Source of the DNA: Gordonia paraffinivorans NBRC 108238
Lineage (GTDB): Bacteria; Actinomycetota; Actinomycetes; Mycobacteriales; Mycobacteriaceae
NCBI RefSeq assembly: GCF_000344155.1
Contig: NZ_BAOQ01000025.1
Location: forward strand, 1-64,000
Direction of reading: 5' to 3'
Length of the DNA stretch: 64,000 nt
The translations under genes were made by a program, and so were the position numbers. The notes beneath the pieces were generated by a model. That model was not told where the DNA came from. It searched no databases and saw nothing but the letters and a program-made list of their open reading frames with translations. Positions 9,501 to 17,448 of this stretch are shown in pieces; position 1 is the stretch's first letter; the number at the start of each line of letters is the position of its first letter.

Positions 9501-11907
9501 GTTCAGCCAGGCCATCCAGAAGGCGGTCGAGAATGGTCACCGCACCTTCATCGAGCTGTCGCCGAATCCCGCGGTGCTGATCTCCGTTGCGGCCGTGACC
9601 TTCTCGGCCGGCGTCCACGACGCCGAGCTGATCGAGACGTTGCGCCGCAAGGAGGACGAGAGCTTCGGCCTCGTCAACGCCCTGATGAAGCTCTACGTGC
9701 ACGGCCATCCGGTCGACGTCGCGTCGCTGTTCGGGGCCGGCGATTATGCCGCGATCCCGCGCACGCGCTTCGAGCGCAAGGAGTTCTGGCTCAAGGCGCA
9801 GCTCGCCTCCGGCGGTTCGGCCGGCCGCGTGCCCGGTTCGCACGTCGCGCTGCCCGACGGCCGGCATGCGTGGGAGGTCGACGCCGCGGCGGTGACCGAC
9901 CCGCGCGCGCTGGTCCACGCCGCCGCGTCGCAGGTCCTGTCCAACGCGGCCGTCGGCGCGGCGATCTCGCATGCCGAGCTGCCGAAGACGGGCACCGTCA
10001 CCACCACGCTCGCCCCGCATCCGGGCGGCGCGTCGGTGACCCTGCACGTCAAGGAGGACAAGAACTTCCGGCTCGTCTTCGAGGCCGTCGTCACCGGCGA
10101 CCTCGACGCATCCGCCGAGAACGCGCCCGCCGCGGCGTCGGAGGGTACGGCCGCCGAGGTCTTCGCCGACGACACGGTGGTCGTCGAGGACGAGGTCGTC
10201 GACACCATCGGCAACAAGTGGGACCCGGAATCGGGTGAGACCGTGGGTGATCGCCTCGCGATCATCGTCGGCGAGTCGATGGGTTACGACCCGGAGGACC
10301 TGCCGCGCGAGATCCCGCTGATCGAGCTGGGGCTGGACTCGCTGATGGCGGTGCGCATCAAGAACCGCGTCGAGTACGAGTTCGACATCCCGCAGCTGCA
10401 GCTGACGGCCATGCGCCAGGCGAACCTCTCCGACGTGGAGAAGTTCGTCGCCTTCGCGGTCACCCACCGCGATCAGCTCGACGACCTGGCCAATGCCGGC
10501 GGTGACGGCGAGCTCGACACCGCCGCGCTCAACGCCTACATCGACGAGCAGCTGGCCAAGGAGGCCGAGTCCGGTTCGCCGGCAGGCGATTCGGCCGGTG
10601 CGGGCACGACCACGCCGGAGCCGAAGCTCGAGGTCGCCAAGGACGCCGCACATGTCGAGCAGGCGGTCGCGGAGTCCCCGGGCACCGAACCGGAGCCGGT
10701 GAAGGCCGAGCCGGAGAAGGCGCCCGAGGCCCCCGAAACCGCGAAGGCCCCCGAGACCCCGAAGACGGACATCACCTCGCAGAAGGCGGTCGCCGAGGCG
10801 GCCGGTTCGGACGTCCCGCCGCGTGACGCGGCCGAGCGCCTGACCTTCGGCACCTACGCTGTGGTGACCAAGAAGTCCCCGGGCGGCATCTTCAACAAGC
10901 TGCCGGTGCTGTCGGAGGACGTGGCCCAGCAGCTGACCGACCGGCTCAACGAGCGGACCGGCGGCGACATCGACGTCGAGGACGTCCTGGACTCGGAGAC
11001 CATCGAGGAGATGGCGAACTACGTCCGCGAGCACCTCGACGCGGGCGCCGCGACCGACGGGTTCCTGCGGTACCTGCGACTGGTTCCCGAGGGCAAGAAG
11101 GTCTACGACCCGGCCGCGGGCGACCCGACGCCGATCCTGCTGTTCCACCCCGCGGGCGGCAACACCTCGGCCTACGAGGCGCTGCTGAAGCGACTGCCCG
11201 ACGACCAGCCGGTCATCGGCTTCGACCGCGGCGTCGAGGGCACCATCGAAGAGCGTGTGCGCGAGTACATCCCGCGCCTGCGTGAACTGCAGCCGCACGG
11301 TCCCTACGTGCTCGTCGGCTGGTCGTTCGGCGGCGCGCTGGCCTATGGCGTCGCGCAGGTGCTCCGGGAGCAGGGCGAGGATGTGGCCTTCGTCGGCCTG
11401 ATCGACGTCGTCCGCCCCCGCGAGGACATGACCGAGACCCCCGAGACCAAGCGGGCGCGTCTCGAGCGGTGGAAGCAGTTCGCGATCCGCAACTACGACC
11501 TCGACCCCGACGTGCCGATCCCGATGGACCGTCTCGTCGAGGCCGACGACGAGGGCCAGTTCGCGATCATCATGGAGATGATGTCGATGTCGGGCACCAA
11601 GATCCCGGGCGGCATCATCGAGCACCAGCGGACCTCGTTCATCGAGAACCGGGTGCTGAGCAACATCGAGCCGACCCCGTACGACGGCAAGGTGGTCCTC
11701 TACCGCGCGGACAAGATGCACGCGGGCGCGATCGAGCTCGAGCCGCAGTGGGCCGAGATCGACGAGGACGGCCGCTGGGGCGAGGTCGTCGACGACCTGG
11801 AGATCATCCACATCGGCGGTGATCACCTGTCGATCGTCGACGAGCCCTACATCGCGAAGATCGGTGCCGACCTGACCAACCGTCTGCGAGAGCTTGGTAA
11901 GAAATAG
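6505..11907 (+). CDS. pks13: Mycolic acid condensing polyketide synthase Pks13
   Basis: An 1800-aa type I PKS (M. tuberculosis Pks13 is ~1733). It joins the FadD32-activated meromycolic chain to a carboxylated fatty acid to make alpha-alkyl beta-ketoacids. Domains in order: an acidic N-terminal tail; carrier 1 with GLSSRD (Ser88); ketosynthase with DTACSSS (Cys323) and the histidine motifs VEAHGTGT and NYGHMES; acyltransferase with PHSMGEAS (Ser832); carrier 2 with LGLDSL (Ser1279); a Pro/Glu-rich linker; then a thioesterase with GWSFGG (Ser1607) and GDHLS (His1774). There are no reductive domains, as expected. The linker before the thioesterase holds a segment (~1445-1510) that looks like a carrier domain without its serine. 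Confidence 0.96.
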   Translation: MSELNTDESRSTDLPDDSSPETPGSVDGETADTSTAADSGEATPGETAGDLTVGELREWLREWVSQATGVPAEQIPDDRPMEELGLSSRDAVALAADVEDKTGVVLTATAAYNHPTIAMLAKRIIEGDPDEQADDASDQFWVRERSADDDIAIVGLSTRFPKSGTTPESTWEALINGVDGISDLPEDRWTEFRSDPRFREILESSNIKGGYLDDVKSFDADFFQMSPREVEMVDPQQRLALELTWEALEHAHIPPSDLKGAPVGVFIGTSTNDYQLLATLGLGEGAEDTAAYALTGTSTAIVANRVSYFYDFRGPSIAIDTACSSSLVAVHQAVRSLRSGESDLALAGGVNMIITPAATLGFDRIGAQAKDGHIKAFSADADGMIRAEGGGLVVLKRLSDARRDGDDILAVIAGSAVNSDGRSNGLPAPNPEAQVDVLRAAYADAAIDPRTVDYVEAHGTGTILGDPIEADALGRVVGRGRTPDKPMLLGSVKTNYGHMESAAGAGALAKVVLALQHGVIPGSRNYSGPNPYIQFDATNLKVIPEATEWPRYSGHAIAGVSGFGFGGTNAHVVVREVLPSDLNPAPAAADDASAAELPATTSLPDEPDLDDEDEYLTEAERAVLAAQAKKAEPEVAETVTDPAEGFAPCAVEGSVVPLVISGFLPSRRRKTAADLLEWLESEEGRSTPLADIGRALAHRNHGRSRAVVMARTHEDAVKGVRAVAEGKANPLVYSADSPDSASAVWLLSGFGSQHRKMAKQLYTENPIFKKYVDRVDEYVQNELGYSIAEMFCDDEQTYGIETSQVGIYTIQVALADTLRHHGAEPGVLVPHSMGEASAAYISGGLSLEDATRVICQRSRLMGEGEAMLTGDDIRLMALVEYSAEDINEVLVDYPDLEICVYAAPTHTVIGGPEAQVDAIVARAEAEGKLGRKLATKGASHTSQMDPILGELAYELTGIHPQRPTVGFYSSVDREVFYRPGHEPVHTIDYFLKGLRHSVWFSQAIQKAVENGHRTFIELSPNPAVLISVAAVTFSAGVHDAELIETLRRKEDESFGLVNALMKLYVHGHPVDVASLFGAGDYAAIPRTRFERKEFWLKAQLASGGSAGRVPGSHVALPDGRHAWEVDAAAVTDPRALVHAAASQVLSNAAVGAAISHAELPKTGTVTTTLAPHPGGASVTLHVKEDKNFRLVFEAVVTGDLDASAENAPAAASEGTAAEVFADDTVVVEDEVVDTIGNKWDPESGETVGDRLAIIVGESMGYDPEDLPREIPLIELGLDSLMAVRIKNRVEYEFDIPQLQLTAMRQANLSDVEKFVAFAVTHRDQLDDLANAGGDGELDTAALNAYIDEQLAKEAESGSPAGDSAGAGTTTPEPKLEVAKDAAHVEQAVAESPGTEPEPVKAEPEKAPEAPETAKAPETPKTDITSQKAVAEAAGSDVPPRDAAERLTFGTYAVVTKKSPGGIFNKLPVLSEDVAQQLTDRLNERTGGDIDVEDVLDSETIEEMANYVREHLDAGAATDGFLRYLRLVPEGKKVYDPAAGDPTPILLFHPAGGNTSAYEALLKRLPDDQPVIGFDRGVEGTIEERVREYIPRLRELQPHGPYVLVGWSFGGALAYGVAQVLREQGEDVAFVGLIDVVRPREDMTETPETKRARLERWKQFAIRNYDLDPDVPIPMDRLVEADDEGQFAIIMEMMSMSGTKIPGGIIEHQRTSFIENRVLSNIEPTPYDGKVVLYRADKMHAGAIELEPQWAEIDEDGRWGEVVDDLEIIHIGGDHLSIVDEPYIAKIGADLTNRLRELGKK

Positions 11908-11986
11908 CCAGACGGACTACCCGCCGAGAGGCGTCCGCAGACCGTTGCTTCACGAGACATCGTGGTCGCGTAGAAAGTGAAGGACC

Positions 11987-13537
11987 GTGACTGACACCAC
12001 CGCAGGCAAGCTCGCCGACCTCCGCACGAAGCTGGAGGCCGCTCGCGAGCCCGGAGGCGAAAAGGCCATCGCCAAGCGCGCGGCGAAGGGGATCTGCTCC
12101 CCGCGCGAGCGTCTGGAGATGCTGTTCGATCCCGGGACCTTCGTCGAGATCGGCGCGCTGGCGAAGATGCCGGGCGCGGCCGACAGCGGCTACGGCGACG
12201 GCGTGGTCACCGGCCACGGCCTGGTGAACGGTCGGCCGGTCGCTGCGTTCTCGCACGACCAGACGGTCTTCGGCGGCACGGTCGGCGAGATGTTCGGCCG
12301 CAAGGTGGCGTCGCTGATGGAATGGGCCGGCAAGATCGGCTGCCCGATGGTCGGCATCAACGACTCGGCCGGCGCCCGCATCCAGGACGCCGTCACCTCG
12401 CTCGCGTGGTACGCCGAGATGGGCCGTCGCAACGACCTGCTGTCGGGTCTCGCCCCGCAGGTGTCGGTCATCCTCGGCAAGTGCGCGGGCGGCGCGGTCT
12501 ACACCCCGGCCAACACCGACATCCTGGTGGCGGTCGAGGACAAGTCGTACATGTTCGTCACCGGCCCGGACGTCCTCAAGCAGGTCAACGGCGAGGAGAT
12601 CTCCGCCGAGGACCTCGGCAGCGCCCACAACCAGGCGCGCTGGGGCAACATCCACCACGTCGCACCCGACGAGAAGGCGGCGTTCGAGTGGGTGCGCGAG
12701 TACCTGCAGTACATGCCGTCGAGCGCCTACGAGCAGCCCCCGGTGGTCAATCCCGGCCTGGAGCCGGAGATCACCGAGTCGGACCTGTCGCTGAACGACT
12801 TCATGCCGGACAACGACAACGCCGGCTACGACATGCACGACATCATCATCCGGCTGTTCGACGACGGCGCCTTCCACGAGGTGGCGGAGTTGTTCGCGCC
12901 CAACATCATCACCGGTTTCGCCCGTGTGGACGGCCGATCGGTGGGCGTGGTCGCCAACCAGCCGAGCGTCATGTCGGGTGTGCTGGACACCGATTCGTCG
13001 GAGAAGGCCACCCGCTTCGTCCGCATCTGCAACGCCTACAACATCCCGCTGGTGTTCCTCGTCGACACCCCGGGCATTCTCCCGGGCCTCGCCGAGGAGC
13101 AGAAGGGCACCATCCGTCGTTCGGGGCGCTTCCTGTACGCCTACGTCGAGGCCGACGTCCCGAAGGTGACCGTGGTGCTGCGCAAGGCCTACGGCGGCGC
13201 CTACGCGGTGATGGGGTCCAAGCACCTCGGCGCCGACATCAACTTCGCCTGGCCGACGGCCAAGATCGCCGTGATGGGCGCGGAGTCGGCCGCCGCGGTC
13301 CTCACCCGCAAGCAGACCGAGGGCTTGTCCGCCGCCGAGGCCGACAAGGTCCGGCAGGACTTCATCAGCTTCTACAACACGATGATGGCGACGCCGTACC
13401 TCGCGGCCGAGCGCGGTTACATCGACGCGGTCATCGAGCCGGCCGAGACCCGGCTGCAGCTCCGAAAGGCGTTGGCGCAGTTGCGCGACAAGCAGGTCCT
13501 CAAGACCCCGCGCAAGCACTATCTGATGCCCATCTGA
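11987..13537 (+). CDS. accD4: Acyl-CoA carboxylase beta subunit AccD4
   Basis: A 516-aa carboxyltransferase subunit of the propionyl-/acyl-CoA carboxylase family. It carries crotonase-type N and C halves with [33 protein letters not shown] and [17 protein letters not shown]. With AccA3, AccD5 and AccE5 it carboxylates long-chain acyl-CoA to give the extender used by Pks13. It starts with GTG after a weak AAGGA element, 79 nt downstream of pks13, and ends KHYLMPI. Its position after pks13 is the conserved one, so the accD4 name is well supported. Confidence 0.95.
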   Translation: MTDTTAGKLADLRTKLEAAREPGGEKAIAKRAAKGICSPRERLEMLFDPGTFVEIGALAKMPGAADSGYGDGVVTGHGLVNGRPVAAFSHDQTVFGGTVGEMFGRKVASLMEWAGKIGCPMVGINDSAGARIQDAVTSLAWYAEMGRRNDLLSGLAPQVSVILGKCAGGAVYTPANTDILVAVEDKSYMFVTGPDVLKQVNGEEISAEDLGSAHNQARWGNIHHVAPDEKAAFEWVREYLQYMPSSAYEQPPVVNPGLEPEITESDLSLNDFMPDNDNAGYDMHDIIIRLFDDGAFHEVAELFAPNIITGFARVDGRSVGVVANQPSVMSGVLDTDSSEKATRFVRICNAYNIPLVFLVDTPGILPGLAEEQKGTIRRSGRFLYAYVEADVPKVTVVLRKAYGGAYAVMGSKHLGADINFAWPTAKIAVMGAESAAAVLTRKQTEGLSAAEADKVRQDFISFYNTMMATPYLAAERGYIDAVIEPAETRLQLRKALAQLRDKQVLKTPRKHYLMPI

Positions 13538-13550
13538 TCCCTCTCATCCC

Positions 13551-13592
13551 ACGACGGACCCCGGCACCCGCAGAGGCGCCGGGGTCCGTCGT
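13551..13592 (+). terminator. Terminator after accD4
   Basis: A 15-bp perfect stem (arms 13551-13565 and 13578-13592, core GGACCCCGGC) with a 12-nt loop, starting 14 nt past the accD4 stop. It likely ends the fadD32-pks13-accD4 transcript. Confidence 0.7.
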
Positions 13593-13616
13593 CTGCGGTG
13601 GGTGGACAATCGACGG

Positions 13617-14006
13617 ATGTCGAGTTACGAGAACACCTCCCAGGCCTTCGACGACGGGCTGGCGGTTCGGCGCCAGGTGATGGGCGACGACTTCGTCGAC
13701 CGCGCACTGTCCCGGACCGACGGCACGGAATCGGCGGAGATGCAGCGGTTCGTCACCGAACACGTGTGGGATGCGGTCTGGAACCGTCCGGGCCTGCCAC
13801 GCCGCGACCGCAGCCTGCTGAACCTGGGCATCCTCACCGCGCTGCGCGCCCACGAGGAACTCGCCGGGCATGTGCGCGGGGCGCTGAACAACGGGCTCAG
13901 CCGCGAGGAGATCGTCGAGGCGATCGTCCACACCACCGGCTATTGCGGTGCGCCGGCGGCACTCTCGGCGATGAAGGTCGTGCAGCAGGTCTTCGACGAG
14001 GCGTAG
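13617..14006 (+). CDS. Carboxymuconolactone decarboxylase family protein
   Basis: A 129-aa all-helical protein of the CMD/AhpD superfamily, close to PcaC in layout: RRQVMGDDFVDRAL, then RDRSLLNLGILTAL, then HVRGALNNGLSREEIVEAIVH and YCGAPAAL. PcaC enzymes decarboxylate 4-carboxymuconolactone in the protocatechuate branch. With no other pca genes here the substrate is open; a peroxidase-like role needs a CxxC, which is absent. I chose ATG 13617 over GTG 13602 because MSSYENTS is a more natural start. A strong terminator separates it from the convergent emb genes. Confidence 0.75.
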   Translation: MSSYENTSQAFDDGLAVRRQVMGDDFVDRALSRTDGTESAEMQRFVTEHVWDAVWNRPGLPRRDRSLLNLGILTALRAHEELAGHVRGALNNGLSREEIVEAIVHTTGYCGAPAALSAMKVVQQVFDEA

Positions 14007-14019
14007 TCCGCGCCCGCGA

Positions 14020-14082
14020 ACCCACCCGTCTTCCGTAGGGCCACGGCGAAACGGCCGGCGTTTCCACGGAAGACGGGTGGGT
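14020..14082. terminator. Bidirectional terminator between converging genes
   Basis: A perfect 17-bp inverted repeat (arms 14020-14036 and 14066-14082, core CCCACCCGTCTTCCGT) with a 29-nt loop. It sits exactly between the + strand CMD-like gene and the - strand emb gene and probably ends both. Confidence 0.75.
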
Positions 14083-14088
14083 GGCGCG

Positions 14089-17000
14089 TCAGTTGCTGAT
14101 CGCCCGCATCGGCCCGGGCGTCCAGAGACCGCTGTGGGTCTCGGTGGTGATGGTCAGCTCGGCGTTGCGCTGCGGCAGGATCGGGGTCAGGCCCTGGAGC
14201 ATGCCCCAGTCCTTCGCCCAGTCGTTGCGCAGGTACGACGGGTAGACGCGCGGGCGCAGTTCGTTCTCGATGATGCCGAGCGGGCCGCCGGCGTCACCGG
14301 ACATCCAGCGCTGCGAGTTCACCCGCTCGCCCTCGCGGTCGGGGGAGATGCGCCACTTCGGCGTCTCGAGCACGCCGTACTTGACCTGGGCGGGACGCTG
14401 ACACGGGAACGCCAGGCCGGCCTCCCAGTCGATGAGCACCGGCTCGGTGCTCCCGACGAGGTCGTTGAGCGTCACCATCTCCGACACCCGGGGCGGGGTG
14501 ACCGCGAGCCACTGGTCGCGCAGCGGCGAGTTGTCCTCGGCCAGGACGCGGACCACGCTCGCGCCCGGAGGGGCCTGGTCGAGCGGGAACCGCAGGTTGC
14601 GCCACTCCGGCGCGCCGCCGATGTCGAGCGGGACCATCTGTCCCGCGGGCGTGACGGTGCCGTCGGGCTCGACCCGGCCGAACTGCAGGCGCACCTTCTG
14701 GCCCGACCGGGTGACCGCGAGGTCGTCGATGTACTCGACATATCCGGCCACCGACATGGTGATCAGCGGCTGGTTCTCGGAGCGACGCTCCGGCAGCTGG
14801 TACCAGTCCGAGGTGAGGCGCCCGGTCCCGGTGGGGGAGTTGTAGGTGCCGAGCACGGGGGTCTTCGACGGCGACAGGCCGAACGGCAGCTTGACCGTCG
14901 AACCGTTGACGCCCGCCTGCGAGGTGCGGCCACCGCTGGTGTCGCTGGAACCGGTTGTGCCGGAATCCGACCCGCTCGAATCCTCGGTCGGGTCCGACTG
15001 TGTGCGGTCGACCTCGGCGGTCGACGTGCCGGAGGAGTCGTCGGACTCCTCCTCGGTGTCCTCCGACAGGTCCGAGGCGACGCCGTTCGGGTCGAAGCCG
15101 ACCATGTCCGGTCCGGCGAGGGCGGCACCGGCCGACGGGTTGTCCTGTCCGGCGACCTCGGCCGGCTCGAGCAGGCCCGCGGTGGGGTCCGCCTCGACGA
15201 GCACCGCGTCGGCGAGACCACACGGCTGACCCCGGACGGCCGCGACGTTGGAGCTGAGCCACGACCACGAATGGCGCTGCGTCCAGTCCGCCTTCGCGAA
15301 GGAGACCAGGGTGAACAGCAGCATGAACGCCGACACGACGATGATCGAGGGACTGCGCAACCTCCACAGCAGCGAACGCTGCGACCCGGTGCGGACCGCT
15401 TCGTCGACGTAGTCGTCGCGGAAGTGCTGCCACAGCCCCAGCAGCGTCAGCGCGATCGCGATGGCGAGGATGCCCGCCCACACCGGGATGCCCTTGACGT
15501 CGGGAGAGGCGTCGCGCCACGGGATCCCGTAGCTGCCGACGTACCACCACTGGTTCCGGCCGGAGAATGCCAGCGCCAGCACGTAGGCGCAGGCCGCGGC
15601 GAACAGCGTCCGGTTGCGGCGCCGCCGCATGATCGTGCGGTCCGCGCAAGCCGTGGCGACCGCCGCCAGCGCGCCGCCGATGCCGGCGTACACACCCATC
15701 TGGTGGGTCCACTTGGTCGGCAGGAACGCCATCAGGACGACCGAGCCAGCGACCATCGCGAGCAGACGCCAGGTCGGGGCGGTCGCGATCCCCGGCAGCC
15801 GCCGCCGGTTCAGCAGCATGACGACGACGAGGATGAAGCAGGCGAACACGATCAGGATGCCGAAGCGGCGGGCGATGCCGCCGTCGGCGGTCGGGTTCAT
15901 CAGCATGTAGTAGCGCATCGGCTCTTCCCACCACTTGTTGGTGGGACCGACCTGGCCGTTGACCGACACCGCCTCCAGGATCGGGGCGAGGGGCTGGTCG
16001 GCGAAGATCTCGAAGAGCACCGCGAGGCCCGCTGCGAGGATCGGCAGCAGCAGCGGCCACACGCCGTCGCGCTTGCGGCGCACCATGAATCGCTTCAGCA
16101 GCGGGCGGATGCCGGCGATCAGGGCGATCGCGGCGATGACGCCGGTCGGGTGCACCGTCAGCGTGAACGCCGCCGAGATGATGGCGACCGTCAGCGGGAA
16201 GAATCGTCCCGTCGCGATCGCGCGTTCGACGCACACCCAGGTGAACAGGGTCCCCAGCGCGATGAGCGGTTCGACGCGCAGGCCGTTGTTGTACGGCATC
16301 CAGACGGCCAGGAAGACCAGCGCGGCCGCCCAGATCGCCGGGGTCGACTCACGGACGGCGCGGCCCAGGCGCGGGATGGCCGCCCGCGAGATGAGCCACC
16401 ACGACGCCAGCGCGAACCCGAACGGCAACAGGCGCAACCACGGCGTGGCGGTGCTGACGTCCATCCACAGCGACAGGTACTGGTAGTGCCAGCCGAACGG
16501 GTCCTGCGGCACACCGAAATAGCGGTAGTAGTTGTCGAGGTAGCCGGCCTCGCGGGCGACGCGGCCGACCGTGACCTGGTAGCCGTCATCGGCGGTGTTG
16601 CCGCCCACGAACAGCCAGATCAGCAGGATCAGCGTCACGAACCCGTCCACCGGCCGCACCCGCCACCAGCCGGCCGGGAAGACCTTGTGGTGTCCGCGGC
16701 CGTCGCGGGCGTCGAGGACGGCCAGTGCGATCAGCGAGACGATCGTCGACGCCACGCCCAGCACGAGCAGCCAGAACTTCAGCGTCGTCGGGGTGGACAC
16801 GAATCGGGTGTCGATGACCGACCGGAACGACAGCCCCTCGGTGGACACGTTCGGCGGCAGGCTCGTGTAGACGCCGATGATCTGCGGCCGTGCGTTGGAG
16901 TCCTTCAGGTCGAAGGAGTGGTCGGCGCCTGCGGTCTCCGGCAGGCCCTCGATGGCGCCGCGCGTTCCGGAGGTGTCGGCCTCGACCACGATGCGGCACC

Positions 17001-17448
17001 CCGGGGTGTTCTGGGCCGCCTCGCGAGGAGTGTTGAGCAGCACGACATTCCGCTGCACCACCTGCAGCTGGTCGGCGGTGGCGCGGATGAACAGGCCCAC
17101 CTTGCCGGCGTCGACCCCGCCCTCGGGCACCGTCGACAGGAGCACGCCGCCGCCCTGTGGCAGCGACTTCCCGAGCTCACACGGGACCGAGACGTCCATC
17201 GACACCGGCACGAACGAGACGTTCGGCGCGGCCACGTTGGACACCGATCCCTGCTGCGGCCACTGCAGTTCGGACTTGGTGTAGTCGACCGGCAGGAACG
17301 GGCTGAGCAGCGCCAGCAGGATGCCCAGCGCACCGGCGACCATCGCGACGATGCGGGCGGTGCCGGCGTGGCGTTCGGAGAAGCTCGACGCGTCGGCGTC
17401 CCCGGATGCGGGGGCGGCTGCTGCGGGAGCCTCGGTACGGTCAGTCAT
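14089..17448 (-). CDS. embB: Arabinofuranosyltransferase, second EmbB-type paralogue
   Basis: An 1119-aa GT-C membrane glycosyltransferase of the Emb family (Mtb EmbB ~1098 aa). It has an N-terminal membrane anchor, an extracellular jelly-roll region, about 13 further membrane segments, and a large C-terminal carbohydrate-binding domain ending GLWTPGPM. The catalytic pair is Asp287-Asp288 in ADDGY, in the loop followed by NYYRYFGVPQDPFGW. Emb enzymes add decaprenyl-phospho-arabinose to arabinogalactan or LAM; EmbB types work on arabinogalactan. The residue equivalent to Mtb Met306 is Val294. A Ser/Asp/Glu/Thr-rich stretch of ~50 residues (about 790-845) precedes the GVNGS motif. The ATG start overlaps the upstream embA-type gene by 8 bp. 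Confidence 0.9.
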   Translation of the reverse strand: MTDRTEAPAAAAPASGDADASSFSERHAGTARIVAMVAGALGILLALLSPFLPVDYTKSELQWPQQGSVSNVAAPNVSFVPVSMDVSVPCELGKSLPQGGGVLLSTVPEGGVDAGKVGLFIRATADQLQVVQRNVVLLNTPREAAQNTPGCRIVVEADTSGTRGAIEGLPETAGADHSFDLKDSNARPQIIGVYTSLPPNVSTEGLSFRSVIDTRFVSTPTTLKFWLLVLGVASTIVSLIALAVLDARDGRGHHKVFPAGWWRVRPVDGFVTLILLIWLFVGGNTADDGYQVTVGRVAREAGYLDNYYRYFGVPQDPFGWHYQYLSLWMDVSTATPWLRLLPFGFALASWWLISRAAIPRLGRAVRESTPAIWAAALVFLAVWMPYNNGLRVEPLIALGTLFTWVCVERAIATGRFFPLTVAIISAAFTLTVHPTGVIAAIALIAGIRPLLKRFMVRRKRDGVWPLLLPILAAGLAVLFEIFADQPLAPILEAVSVNGQVGPTNKWWEEPMRYYMLMNPTADGGIARRFGILIVFACFILVVVMLLNRRRLPGIATAPTWRLLAMVAGSVVLMAFLPTKWTHQMGVYAGIGGALAAVATACADRTIMRRRRNRTLFAAACAYVLALAFSGRNQWWYVGSYGIPWRDASPDVKGIPVWAGILAIAIALTLLGLWQHFRDDYVDEAVRTGSQRSLLWRLRSPSIIVVSAFMLLFTLVSFAKADWTQRHSWSWLSSNVAAVRGQPCGLADAVLVEADPTAGLLEPAEVAGQDNPSAGAALAGPDMVGFDPNGVASDLSEDTEEESDDSSGTSTAEVDRTQSDPTEDSSGSDSGTTGSSDTSGGRTSQAGVNGSTVKLPFGLSPSKTPVLGTYNSPTGTGRLTSDWYQLPERRSENQPLITMSVAGYVEYIDDLAVTRSGQKVRLQFGRVEPDGTVTPAGQMVPLDIGGAPEWRNLRFPLDQAPPGASVVRVLAEDNSPLRDQWLAVTPPRVSEMVTLNDLVGSTEPVLIDWEAGLAFPCQRPAQVKYGVLETPKWRISPDREGERVNSQRWMSGDAGGPLGIIENELRPRVYPSYLRNDWAKDWGMLQGLTPILPQRNAELTITTETHSGLWTPGPMRAISN

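Noticed and set aside
4711..11826. A 2371-codon open frame on the - strand opposite fadD32 and pks13
   Set aside because: It is antisense to two clear genes in very GC-rich DNA, where stop codons are rare in the complementary frame. Its product is Arg/Val/Asp-rich low-complexity sequence with no motif.
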